Positions 1 through 10,238 of a stretch of 64,000 bases of DNA are shown in pieces. The notes beneath the pieces were generated by a model. The model saw nothing but the letters and a program-made list of their open reading frames with translations, did not search any database and was not told the origin of the DNA. Source of the stretch: Auriscalpium vulgare (taxonomy: Eukaryota > Basidiomycota > Agaricomycetes > Russulales > Auriscalpiaceae); the NCBI GenBank assembly GCA_019915015.1, contig JAHBBC010000015.1, positions 744,001 through 808,000 of the forward strand, written 5' to 3'. Each line of letters opens with the position of its first letter. The first letter of the stretch is position 1. Made by a program: the position numbers and the translations under genes.

Positions 1-582
1 CAGCTCCCCGTTCTCCAAGGTGTAACAGCCGCGTCGTACGATCATGATCTGTGCTAAACGACCCCTCTCTTTGGTAATAGGGGGAAGAGATATGGAGTTG
101 ATGGTGCATACGATCAGAAACGACGATAGCGCCAACGCCGGCGCAGGGCGGCAATGGGAGAGAAGCGAGAATGCGGGGGCCGGGGGGCATGACGACGTCA
201 GAGTGATGCGGTCGACGCGCGTGCCGAACGCGAGGCGGACGCGACGCGGCCACGTGATGGGCTTCTGTGCACCGCCACACGGCCGGCCAGGCGGCGACGG
301 ACGGCGCAGGGCACGTCGACAGAAGGAATGGTCGAGCCGTACAAGACGCACACCGTCGGCGGCAGGCCATCCTTTGTTCACTGCACTCGCTGCACAGGCT
401 GCTCACCGTGTCTGGAACACGAGCAACCCCCGTTGCCAGGCTGCAAACGCGCATTGCAACCGCCGTCCAAATCAAGCACAACTCTATTTCTCGATTTTCC
501 CGACCGCCCGCTGTCCTTTCTCCGCCCCACCACATCCATGCGCTTATACTTATCCTGACCTCAGTCGCTCCTTTCCCCCCTC
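1..582. other. Upstream flank, no gene recognised
   Basis: Open frames here are GC-rich and low in complexity and resemble no family I know. A pyrimidine-rich stretch lies just before the ATG at 583 and may be the promoter or 5' leader of the next gene. Confidence 0.5.
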
Positions 583-3500
583 ATGTCGTCCTCCTCCCAG
601 CTGCCCCCCGCCGAGTCCGCGTCTGTCTCTACGTCCCCAGACTCGTGAGTCCCATCCCCGTCACAGTGGTTATCTTACCCCATCTCTCCTCTCAGTAGCT
701 CTAATTCACCGTCCTCGACGAGTATACCCCCAACGACTTCCTCCACGCCCTCCTCTGCCCCTCCCACGACCTCCGCTCCCCCCTCCTCCGCCCCGCCATC
801 ATCCTCTGTGCCCCCGTCCTCGTCACCGCCGCCGTCCAGCTCCCCTCCGACGAGCTCGCTTCCCGCCTCTTCCTCCGCGCCCTCGTCCCCCGCACCCTCG
901 TCCCCCGCACCCTCTTCCCCCGCGCCCTCTTCTTCCGCGCCCTCTTCCCCCGCGCCCTCTTCTTCCGCACCCGCATCTTCCTCCTCCTCCGCAGCACCGT
1001 CCTCCTCACCCCCGCCATCATCCTCTGCTCCTATCAGCTCCAGCTCTCCACCATCCTCCGCACCTTCATCGTCTTCAAGTGTCCCCCCGTCCTCGGCACA
1101 CCCCTCTTCGTACGTGCATACTTTGATTCCTTCTTCCCGCGCTCATAGTGCTTACGGTCAGCTCTATCTCCGCTTCTCCATCCTCGTCTGCGTCCCCGTC
1201 TGCCCCGCTATCCTCGCCCGCCTCCGTGTCAACGTCTGATGTATCGTCCACGCATGTGTCATCGTCCCCTCCGTCGTCCCTTCCCGTATCGTCTTCGGTC
1301 GTCGGGTCGTCGGCCCCCACGTCGTCCGTACCTTCATCTTCTGTTACCTCGTCCGTGCTCTCATCGTCTATCCCTCCGTCGTCCCTTCCCGTGTCGTCTT
1401 CGGTCGTCGGGTCGTCGGCCCCCACGTCGTCCGTACCTACATCTTCTGTTATCTCGTCCGTGCTCTCATCGTCTATCTCATCTGCATCCCTTACCTCAAT
1501 CCCACCTCCGTCGTCATCATTACCTCTGTCTTCCTCCTCCGCCCCAATCCCATCCCTGTCGTCATCATTACCTCTGTCTTCCTCCTCTGCCTCTCTATCA
1601 TCATTGCCGCTCTCCCCCGCATCATCTGAACCGCTCACGTCCATCACGTCCTCGCAATCGTTCACTTCCGAACCGTAAGCCCCATTGTCCCGTCATCATC
1701 TGACCCTCATGCTCACGAATAGCGAATTATCTATGTTCCTCTCTTCTCCCGCAACCTCATCACCGCCTGGTGACTTCTCGGCGCCTTCCTCCTCGACATC
1801 GTTGCCGTTCCTTTCGACACCTGTCATGACCACGTTCCCCGCTGCAACTCCATCCGCCCCTTGCGCCGTCGAACGCCAATCTATCACGGATCGCTCCGTT
1901 GTCGACATTGCGCGCCTCACGCTGAATACGTCAACGCCGCTGCCGCCTGTACCACCCGGCGTCGCCTCGTGAGTTTCTGGTATTCTGGCTTGCTCTCGCC
2001 CCCCACGTTGCTGATCGGATGTTTTTGCAGGGTGGCTTTTATTCCTATCTCTGCGCCGTCGGCTGTGCATGGCGCGTCTTCTTCGTCTTCGGTGCCTGCG
2101 TCGATCCTGCCTTTTTCGGAATCGACGTCTTCGCTATCCTTGCATACATCTGGTTTGTCTGTTGCCGTTTTGTCCACGTCTGTGTCGATATCATCGTCAT
2201 ATCTACTCTCGAAATCTTCTACCACCGAACTTGTTACGACTCCGACAATTTTCGACCTTTATTTCTTCTGACATCACATCAGTCTTTCGTCCACTGTCTT
2301 CAGTCTTACATCTGGCAGCTCGACGCACTCCTCTAGCCACGGCGGAAGGTTCTCCACCTCGATTTACACGACCACCATCGAGTATACCACCACAGGGCCC
2401 GGCGGCACAGCGACAGTCGTTACTACCACATTTACGACCGGTACACTTGTACCGGGTGGTCGTTCTGGCGATGGGTGCGTTCTATTACCTACAGTAGGGT
2501 CATACTAAAATCATCTCAGCCTGTCGCATAATCCCGGTGCACTTGCCGGCCTGATCGTGGGGTTATCACTGGCCCTCCTGACGTCCATCCTCCTCGGCTA
2601 CCTCTTCCACAAGCGCCGCGTCACGCGCAGGCTCGAGGGGGCGGCCGTCGTGGGACGCGTTCCGCTCGCAGCCGACGAGATGGAGGAGATGGGCCCTGGG
2701 CCCGGCGGTGGCCCCATGGTTACTCAGCCGTACGAGTACTACGAGGGGCGCAGCGGCGACGGGCTGCTCTCGGAAGACAGCCATGGGCAAGCGCTGCACG
2801 CGGGGCCCTCCAGCGGCGAGTCGGCGCTCTCGCTCGGCCAGCCGATGGGCACGAGCGTAGGGCACGGCATGGCGCCGATGCCCCTCGGCGCGCTGGACCC
2901 CCGCCGCACGTCCTCCTCCGCGGGCCACGGCTACCAGTCCTCCGCCGGGCACGACGCGTCCTCGCCGTCCCAATCGCACTCCAACGTACACCGCATGTCC
3001 GCGCGCTCGTCACTGTACGGCGGGATTCCGTCCGGCCTCATCTCGCCCGAGTCGGAGGGCGGCTCGCTCGCGTACGGCGTGCACTCGCTCGACGGGCACA
3101 CGTCCCCGCCGCCGCCCGTGCCGGCGCGCGCCCGCGCCTCGACTGTCGGGAGCCCCGTTCCCCCGCCGTCCGCATTCTTCGGCCCGCCGCGCCCTCAGCT
3201 CGATCGCGCGCAGTCTGAGCGCCGCAGCGGGCGCGCGTTCCTCAGGCGCAGCCTCAAGTGGCGCCTGCGCGGCGGCGGCCCGGCGACCGGCAGCAGCAGC
3301 GACATCGAGGCCTCGGCGGGGAGCGGGAGTGGGAGTGGGAGCAGCGCGATTCCGATGTCGACGTTCTTCGCGGGCTCGAGCAGTTCGGGCCGCTCGCCGC
3401 TCGTGCCGCCGCCGCAGATCAGTTTGCCGCTGCCGGAATCTGAGCCGGCGCACATGGATGCCGAGGAGGAGGAGGAGGAGGACAGCGCGCCGGTGGGCCT

Positions 3501-3836
3501 GCTGCACCCGCGCCTCGCGGGCGGCCTCGCGGGCCGCAGCGTCGGCACGCTGAGCCTGCGCGATGAGGTCGACTACTCGCGGCCGTTGGCAGTGGTACGT
3601 GCGCGTTCGTATGTTAATTCCGTGCGCTGGCTGACGGTGGTTGGGTTCGGTGGCTGCGACAGCGGATGTACAGCCAAGCGACGATCGGGACGACGACGAG
3701 CCAGGGCACGGACCGCGATGGTCTCGCACTGACGCCGGACGACGTCGCGGCGGTGCTGGCGTTGCAGCACGACCATGCGCGCAGGCCGCCGTCGCCGGTG
3801 GAATCTGTCGACACCTTGGGGCCGCGAGCGATATAA
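583..3836 (+). CDS. Ser/Pro/Thr-rich single-pass membrane protein (mucin-like)
   Basis: This is a multi-exon gene starting at ATG 583. Exon 1 is short (to 644) and is followed by exons of almost pure Ser/Pro/Thr sequence at about 696-1110, 1161-1674, 1728-1968, 2031-2230 and 2290-2475. The next exon, from about 2520, carries one hydrophobic segment (starting LAGLIVGLSLALLTS) followed by the basic stop-transfer HKRR. The cytoplasmic tail is long and Gly/Ser/Pro-rich with an acidic E-run near 3465. A last intron (about 3596-3660) leads to a terminal exon ending in TAA at 3834-3836. The architecture is that of fungal O-glycosylated cell-wall sensor or mucin-like proteins: a rigid glycosylated ectodomain, one TM and a cytosolic tail. 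No cleavable signal peptide is visible at the chosen start, so the TM may act as signal anchor or an upstream exon is missed. The donor near 2230 is weak. Function is inferred from architecture only. Confidence 0.7.
1268..1477 (+). repeat. 105-bp in-frame tandem duplication in the Ser-rich ectodomain
   Basis: Two adjacent 105-bp units (starts 1268 and 1373) encode nearly the same 35-residue Ser/Val/Pro block, beginning PPSSLPVSSSVVGSS. A shorter near-repeat follows at about 1506-1600. Being a multiple of three, the repeat can change ectodomain length without breaking the frame. Confidence 0.8.
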
Positions 3837-3869
3837 TTTGGAGCACCGTCTACGTCCCCGGATAAGAGG

Positions 3870-4605
3870 TACGGCGTTGCCGACCTTACGCGGAAGACAC
3901 ATAGTCGCTCCGCCGGCAAGGACCAGAAGGGACCAGAGGCTCAACACGCGAACGAGATCGATCGTGATCCACTCTGCCGGCCCACTGCACCGACCTACAA
4001 TACAACTCAATACGATATAAACGTTTTTAATTCCGCACTCACGAATTGCTGTATTTCTAATTGTGATCTTCACGCCCAGTACTACACGCTCTTAACACAC
4101 AAAAGGCGACACTACCCCTTCTATACCCCCCCGCACAGGCACCGCACCCGGCCAGAAAAAATGCGCCACCATTCATCGCGGACAGCAGCTTCTAGACCAT
4201 TCCTCCTGTCGTTACTCCGACCTTCGCATGAACCCTCCACGCACGCTTTGTACTGTACTGTACACGTATCCATACACGACGAGACGCGCAGTGTGCTGCA
4301 TTTGTTGTGTTTTAGGCCGGCGCCGTTGCTGGCCGCCGTTGTCTTTATCCTGTTCTAGGTGCGTCGCCTCGCAATTTTCTGCAGAGATGGATGGCGGCGT
4401 GCTGACGTTTTGTTTCGGTACATAGATCCGCTGAGAACATTTACGGTATTTTTTTCTGGGACGGTGCGCCATGCACGTTTCGTAATCTTTGGGATGATTT
4501 CTATGCGGTCGAAATACAAGTTGATTATGGATGTCGCTTGGCGGTCTAGACTCTGCAGGTTAATGGCGGAACGACTGTCTTCCGCGCAAGGTCGGCAACG
4601 GTGAC
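3870..4605. mobile_element. Non-autonomous TIR element, about 736 bp
   Basis: The left end (GTTGCCGACCTTACGCGGAA, from about 3875) and right end (reverse complement GTCACCGTTGCCGACCTTGC, ending 4605) are inverted copies matching over about 40 bp. They share the terminal motif of the 100-bp element at 8249. The right end is followed by TA. The left outermost bases are degraded, so the target duplication cannot be confirmed. The interior has no transposase-like frame. It lies just downstream of the stop codon of the membrane-protein gene and may supply its 3' end. Confidence 0.6.
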
Positions 4606-4607
4606 TA

Positions 4608-5204
4608 ACTCAAAGTGGAAAGCCCAACCGAACAAAAATGGCAGTCACAGGAACGAGCAGAAGGGCGAATCATCAATGTGGGATCAGGCGTCGAGTGCGG
4701 AGATGCTGATAGTATGCTCGTACGTGCACAACGGAGGGCGCAACATCCCCGGGCCAAGTCGGGAGTGATGGAGGTAGACAGCGAAGACACGAACCAGACG
4801 AGACGAGACGAGTGAGTGACTGGCCGGTACGGCAGGCGATGGTCAACGGCCGGGCTGGTGCCGCGGCATGGAGGGTGTCGAGGTGGAAGAAAGCAGGCGC
4901 GAGGAATCAGATCCGGATACAGCGCAGCTTGATGCGTCAGGGGGTTGTAGGCAGCAGAGGCGAGTAGGGGAGGAAAGGCCAGACGGTGGACGGGGTTGGC
5001 AGGCATTAATGATAGTGCCAGTATGATCAGCAGCAACGAACGCTGCGAAGGGACGAGGCAGTGTCAGAGGAGCGAGGGTAGAGACGGGATAGGGCGAGAG
5101 TGGATGTGCTGGGGGCTTGAAGGCACAATGGGCACACCAGAAGATATTGGTGCCGTCATACAGTGCACCCCTGCCCACGCCGCCGTTGGTGTCCCCGCTC
5201 TCCT
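4608..5204. other. Intergenic, nothing recognised
   Basis: No frame here resembles a known protein and no splice-supported gene was found. It lies between the TIR element and the 3' end of the minus-strand HExxH gene, and probably holds that gene's 3' UTR. Confidence 0.4.
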
Positions 5205-6272
5205 CTAGTCATGGCATCCTTCCAGCATTGACTTCCGGACTTTACCCGGGAAGATCCTGTGAACTGGTTGACGCCATGCTGTCTTCGCTGGGATTGGTTG
5301 GCCCTTGAAAGCAAAGGTTCTGACTTTTCCCTGCTCAGCGGTCGGGTAAGTTGCACGCTTGACCATTTTCCAAGAGAATTTGGTTGCCCTCCCGTCAAGG
5401 AGCTCGGCCATGAAGACACCAAGATCTTCCTCAGCTGTGCACATGATCAATATTAGCACGAGAAAAGAAAAGAAAAGCAGGGAACACTCACTGTTTGCCA
5501 CATGGCCGTCACTTGTGAGAACATATAACCCACATAAATAACGGAAATCACCCTCATGGCCTGCATACCATTCAGCAATGATGCGTCCTTTGAAGGGCTG
5601 TATCTCAACAGCTATGCCGCCTTCTCCATGCGGGAGGTTTTCAATTTTCGGTGTGCCAAAGTCAGGGAAGACGTAAAAATTGACCAAGTGGAACGTTTCG
5701 TGTATGGTCACGACGGCGAGAAGAAAATCGAGGTAAATCCTCGGGAGTGGAACAGTGAAAGGATATGGCGCGCAGAATGCGGAAAGGAAATTAAGGAGGA
5801 TCGATGATGGAGGGAGGGAAGGAGGTGGCACACCACGCTAAGTCGTGCAATAGTCAATAATCAGAACTGGTTCTGGGAGGTTGAAAGACAAACGAAGAGC
5901 ACATACCGACGCTGCCAAAGCGAGGTCCCAGAGGATAAAGAATTGACGGCCGGTCATCCACCCAAGCTCGTTTCCTTTGAGGCTACAGTTTAAGTGGACT
6001 TGCAGCGGCGTCCGTGGATCGGCAAGCCAGTTGACCCAGTTCACCGCGTACCAAGCCGCTACGTCACGATTATTATCCAGGTGCCCCAGGTAGATCTCCT
6101 GGAGAATGGAATTAAATTCGGCTTGCATCCGCTGTGATGTTGTGATCGACGTCAAAGTTTGCTTTATTATTGTAGCTGCGTGTCGTATGTCTTCGTCTGC
6201 AGGGAGAGCAGATAGATAAACGAGGGAGTCGCTTTCTGGAGGAACGGCAGTGTAAAATACAGTTGGCACACC
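5205..6272 (-). CDS. Uncharacterised protein with HETFH (HExxH) motif, possibly 3' part of a fused transcript
   Basis: The reading frame continues across two good introns (5838-5906 and 5435-5491) to TAG at 5205. The N-terminal part has a Trp-rich block (AWYAVNWVNWL) and a hydrophobic stretch near LWDLALAAS. The second exon has a further hydrophobic segment leading straight into HETFH at 5688-5702, then an ordered-looking Gly/aromatic region. HExxH is the zinc-binding signature of many metallopeptidases, but five residues are weak evidence and I see no clear third ligand, so no enzyme name is given. No ATG begins the frame: its first codon (GGT at 6272) directly follows an acceptor AG. The only exon found that joins in phase is the 3' end of the WD40 gene upstream. 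I do not recognise the family. Confidence 0.55.
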
Positions 6273-6320
6273 CTGGGAGGTAAGCGGTTGGTGAGAAGAC
6301 TTTGCGCGGCGAAGGGCAAG

Positions 6321-7660
6321 CTACGTTACCGATACGGACTCGCCGTCGTCCGCAAGGCGTGCCCAGGATTCATTGTACAGAACATCGACTTCGGGAATGT
6401 ACTCGCCCGACGTGTCCAGGAAGTCCTGCAGAAGAATATATAGTGCGCGTCACGAGGAAGATGAAGAAGCCACCTACGACGACGTCGAACACGGGTTTCA
6501 CGCCGCCCGCGAGCAGCGCGACACGTAACCGCCCCTGCTCATCTCGCACAAATGACGCCGCAACGATCTTGACAGGAGCGATAATCTGCGGGATGCTGAT
6601 CGTTGTGCGCGCCATCAGTTTGGGTACTTTCTGCTGGGTGGGCGGAGCGGCGGCGAGGTCGGCGGAGGGCGCGAAGATTGCGAGACGGCCAGACACGGAA
6701 AGAACAAGAAGAACGGGGTTGCTGGGAGTTTGGGAGTATGCCATTTGTCGTGCGTCGGAGTCGAGCTGCACGGACGCTACAAGCTCGCCCTCTGCGAATG
6801 AGGGCTCTGGGACGTCCCAGATGCACACATGGCGGTCCGCTTCTGCTAGAGAGGCAAATCGGGTCGGAAGAACGCCCTCAGAGCTCGCAGGCTGCCATTG
6901 CAATGAGAGGATGCTGGTCGCGTGGCCGGTGAACGTGGATTGCACTTTCGTCTTCGGGCTGGGTGTCTCGGCGGAATGGGTTGCAAGCATACGGATGTTT
7001 TGGTGCGCGAGAAGGAAGTCGACCTCCTCGTCATCCGATGAGGGTACACGCGGGCGGATGCTCAGCGACGTGCCAGGTACGCGGTCGTCCGTCCTCGTGC
7101 TGGAGAGGTGCTCGCCCGTATGTGCATCCCAGACGCGTATGTACCCGTCCGCGCCGGAGGTCCAGAACTGTGCAGCATTCGGAGATGTCGTGGATGGCGC
7201 GACGTCAAGGGTGAGGATTGATGCCGTGCTGGACGGGTATGAAAGTGTGCGTGCGACGCGGCGATGGGACGGCGAATATACCAGCAGCGAGCCGTTTGAC
7301 AACCCCAGCACAACCACCTCTGCCGGCTCTACTTCCGCCTCCACCTTTTTTGAACCCCCCTCGCTGATTTCTCTGTTTTTGCTTCAGCGCCAGGTCGTTG
7401 TCTGCGGTAGAGGCATCCGACATAATTTCCATGTACGTCCATGATAGAGTTGTTACGCGCGCGGCATCGACGATGCACTGCGCGAAGCTCTGGCCAGTGG
7501 TGGTGTCGTAGATGCTTACACTCGGCCTGTCAACCGCGAAGGACAGAAAGGCGAAGAGGTCGCCCTTGGGGGAGAAGGCGCAGAGGAAGGCGGAAGAGTC
7601 TTTGGCGACGGGTTGCATAAGCACAGATGTTGATGCGGAGAAGCCGTCGTTGGAGGCCAT
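6321..7660 (-). CDS. UTP5/WDR43-like WD40 protein (N-terminal half)
   Basis: ATG at 7660 opens a WD40 protein spliced over introns 7373-7436 (64 nt) and 6426-6477 (52 nt). Recognisable elements are an early blade (LCAFSPKGDLFAF), VVLGLSNGSLLVYSP, WTSGADGYIRVWDAHTGE and FTGHATSILSLQW, then KPVFDVVDFLDTSGEYI after the last intron. The KK/acidic linker followed by VVLGLSNGSLL resembles UTP5/WDR43, a U3 snoRNP (t-UTP) factor for 18S rRNA processing in the nucleolus. That family normally continues with a C-terminal Utp12 domain, which I cannot find. Here the frame either ends at TAG 6321-6323 or splices at GTAACG (6329) into the HExxH exon at 6272. Identity as UTP5-like is fairly confident; an intact UTP5 is doubtful. 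Confidence 0.65.
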
Positions 7661-7771
7661 GTCGAGTCGTGGTGGCCGTACTAGTACTCTAGTCAGGGGC
7701 ACTCAGGAGATAATATATGCCATTACATAAATAAAGCATTTGAGCATATCTGTAACCTCAGTTGCTCAGTG

Positions 7772-8150
7772 CACCCACGACATGGGCGGCGACTCACCAA
7801 TCGGCACCGTCGGTGCAACTAGAATCACTGAAGATCAGCGAGAACATGTGATAGATATCATGGAGCGGAGATGCAGCGACGGAAAGCACGCTTCAAGGGC
7901 TCGGCAATTGGCACCGGCGGGGTGCTGAGTGCGCGCGAGGTGCTGGTGAGGCTGGCAGGCCCGGGGGGCATGCTAGACCTCGGAGGACGTATCAAGCGCC
8001 ATTGCGTTGTTCGCGTTTTGGCGCTCGAACGCCTGCTCGAGCTCCATATACTTGGCCATATAATCGACCTTGAGCCAGTCGACCACAGGCGCGCGGGATG
8101 CAAAGTGCAGGTACGCACAGTCTGGTTACTCGAAAAATGGGACCTGCCGC
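7772..8150 (-). pseudogene. Decayed fragment copied from the 3' end of the 44.3-47.2 kb gene
   Basis: Plus-strand sequence from about 7772 (CGACATGGGCGGCG) to about 8110 (CGACCACAGGCGCGCG) aligns in order with 44331-44732. Shared landmarks are the same first motif, GTGCAACTA, GGCGGGGTGCT, GCGAGGT.CTGGTGCTGGT-like text and TCGAGC..CATATACTTGGCCAT. The copy has many substitutions and indels and no coding frame over its length. It is a short ectopic relic of the coiled-coil gene's last exons, in the same orientation as its source. Confidence 0.75.
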
Positions 8151-8248
8151 ACCCGTTCAACTGACGCCGACTAATGCATCACTTGTACTAATCTCAGCCT
8201 CGCACGCCTTGCCCACCCGGTGTGTAAGCGTGTATGCAGTAATATGTA

Positions 8249-8348
8249 GTCTCCGTTGCCGACCACGCGCGGAAGACAGTCGTTCCGTAAGTAATATGTA
8301 CGTCCGATCTTAAATGATTGTCTTCCGCGCAAGGTCGGCAACGGAGAC
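8249..8348. mobile_element. 100-bp MITE with about 30-bp terminal inverted repeats and TA flanks
   Basis: The left end starts GTCTCCGTTGCCGACCACGC (8249). The right end read in reverse starts GTCTCCGTTGCCGACCTTGC (8348). The two match for about 30 bp with two mismatches. TA dinucleotides flank both ends (8247-8248 and 8349-8350), as expected for a Tc1/mariner-type TA target duplication. The element has no coding capacity and could fold into a near-complete hairpin. Confidence 0.85.
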
Positions 8349-8538
8349 TATAGTCCAATGTGAGGATCCGGGATGGTGTAGCGCTGGCGGCTAGCGGGCT
8401 CTCCCCCCGGTAATAAATTCTGCCTGAGTATGCTTGGCGGCCTGTTGCGATTGGGATGCGTGGTTTCGCTTCGCCCTTGACGACAGAAGCGCTCGAAGGC
8501 GGGGCCCGCTCACGAAGCGGCGAGTCCTAGCCGCAGCG

Positions 8539-10160
8539 TTAAATCCGATCTGAGCGGTGTACGCATGATCGCTTGTGCCGTCGTAGGCCAGTCAGCAATT
8601 CGGTCAGACTGACAAACACGCAGGGATGAAAACACACTGCTTCGATTTCCATGCCGCCCCCAGGGCCAGTGCGCCTGGACGAGCGCGTCGGGCTGCGGGT
8701 ACCTTCCGCGCCTGGATAACTGCCTGGGACCACGATCAACGTGGATAGGGTCGGGAGCTCCGTCGTGTCCTGGGCGAAGGCCGCGAAGAGCGCTGGATCC
8801 CGCACGTGGAGCATGAGACGTGATACCATGACTACTGAGAGGCTGGCCATGAATCAGTGTAGGAACGGAGTGACCGGACTTGGGGGAGATAGGCGCACAC
8901 GTTCGTGGGCATGTATGCTACGGCCTTCAGTGACGCCTGCAGTGGATTCTGTCATTGGTATCGTATTGGGAGCACGATGAAACCTACCGGAGCGAACTAG
9001 GAAGCGGTAACAGTCATTAAGTGTGAAGCATCTGCAGAAGACGACATACCAATAATACAATGATGTTGACAACGTTGACCGTAAGGAGGACCCTGGTAGA
9101 CATGGTCCATGGTGGCCGCGTCGTTCGAGCAGAAAGAGAGCTTACCCATAGTACATCATTCCTGCAGGTTGATTGCACTCAGCAGTCTCCATGAATCCGC
9201 AGATGGATGCCTTACCGTCAATGAACAGGGCTTCGACTAGCGGCGCACGGTATTGCCGGCGCAATGAGAGGGTGCGGAACATGATGAGAAAGAACACCGT
9301 TAAATCAAAGACAAGCAATCCTCCGAAGGGAATTGCCAGCACTGAGAGAATAAGGAAAAGAGACACGGAACATACGGTGACGGACTCACATGACGGACTC
9401 AATGAGGAAAGTATTAGTTACTGTGACTGGAAAGTTCTGGCCATGAACGCACCTCTTGCTATAATTATGCGATGCCACGTTACTGTTCTCCGGAAAGCCC
9501 ATGATCCAGATGACCCACTGCTCAGCTGCGGTGTAAGGCTCAGGGAGCGATGCGAGACGGGGAAACACTAACCACTCCTAAACTCACACCAACGATGCAC
9601 TCCAGTAACATGAGATAGAGGATCCAGCGATTCTTCTGGTAGATGGCATATGTTCGTAACATGAGAAGAGCTACGGTGAGATGAGTTCTGAGTGAGTTGT
9701 GTCGAAGAGCAGAGAAGTGTCTACTACCTGCCGTCAACATCTGCAGGATGACAATGAGGACGGAGTGGTACAGAGTTATCGGCCCGGCTCTGTAGTGGAA
9801 CCCATCAGAATAACACGAGTTACAGACAGAGAGAGTTGGTGCTCACGCTGCTTGCTATGGACAGTGGACACGGAATTTGTTCAGGCTCAAGTTGCCATGA
9901 AAAGTAACACGAACCGTGAGGTTTCCGGCTCCCACAACAGCGTCGATGGACTGGTACATGACAGGGATATGTCCAAACAGCGCAACATAGCGATTGAGAA
10001 AGAATGTGATTGAGGCAAAGCTCAGAGATTCCGAGTGCCAATATCGTTCGACTTCTTGCCGTAGGGTCAATGTGTAGTCGTAATACAAAAGACCTGTAAA
10101 GAAACTCTCGTCAGTCCCTCGCACACGCAGGGCCCTGTTGAGAGACTAATTACAGCCCAT
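8539..10160 (-). CDS. DUF6533-type multi-pass membrane protein, copy 1
   Basis: A multi-exon minus-strand gene. ATG 10160 gives a two-codon first exon spliced at GTAATT into CLLYYDYTLTLRQEVERYW, the DUF6533 signature (YDYxLTLxxEVxxxW), then TFFLNRYVALFGHIPV. Later exons keep the family pattern: a TM plus LRTYAIYQKNRW, and GGLLVFDLTVFFLIMFRTL. The C-terminal tail is hydrophilic and Ser/Pro-rich. DUF6533 proteins are fungal seven-TM-like membrane proteins of unknown function that occur in large paralogous families in Agaricomycetes. This copy is more diverged than the two at 12.4-16.3 kb. Internal exon limits are approximate and the very short first exon is uncertain. Confidence 0.6.
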
Positions 10161-10232
10161 TGCCAACTGCGAGGCGATGGCTGGAATGAATCTTAGTATA
10201 ATGGCGATGAGCGGGGAGCTGTGCGGCGAGCC

Positions 10233-10238
10233 TTTATA
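10233..10238 (-). promoter_or_regulatory. TATA-like box upstream of DUF6533 copy 1
   Basis: TATAAA in CCTATAAAGG on the minus strand lies about 75 bp upstream of the proposed ATG at 10160. Confidence 0.4.

Noticed and set aside
1075..1665. Acidic Asp/Glu-rich frame of 196 codons on the minus strand
   Set aside because: It is the antisense shadow of the Ser-rich exon: TCN/TCC serine codons read backwards give GA-rich Asp/Glu codons.
4605..5178. Minus-strand open frames of 111-143 codons
   Set aside because: No family resemblance, no good splice neighbours, Pro/Ser-biased composition typical of chance frames in GC-rich DNA.
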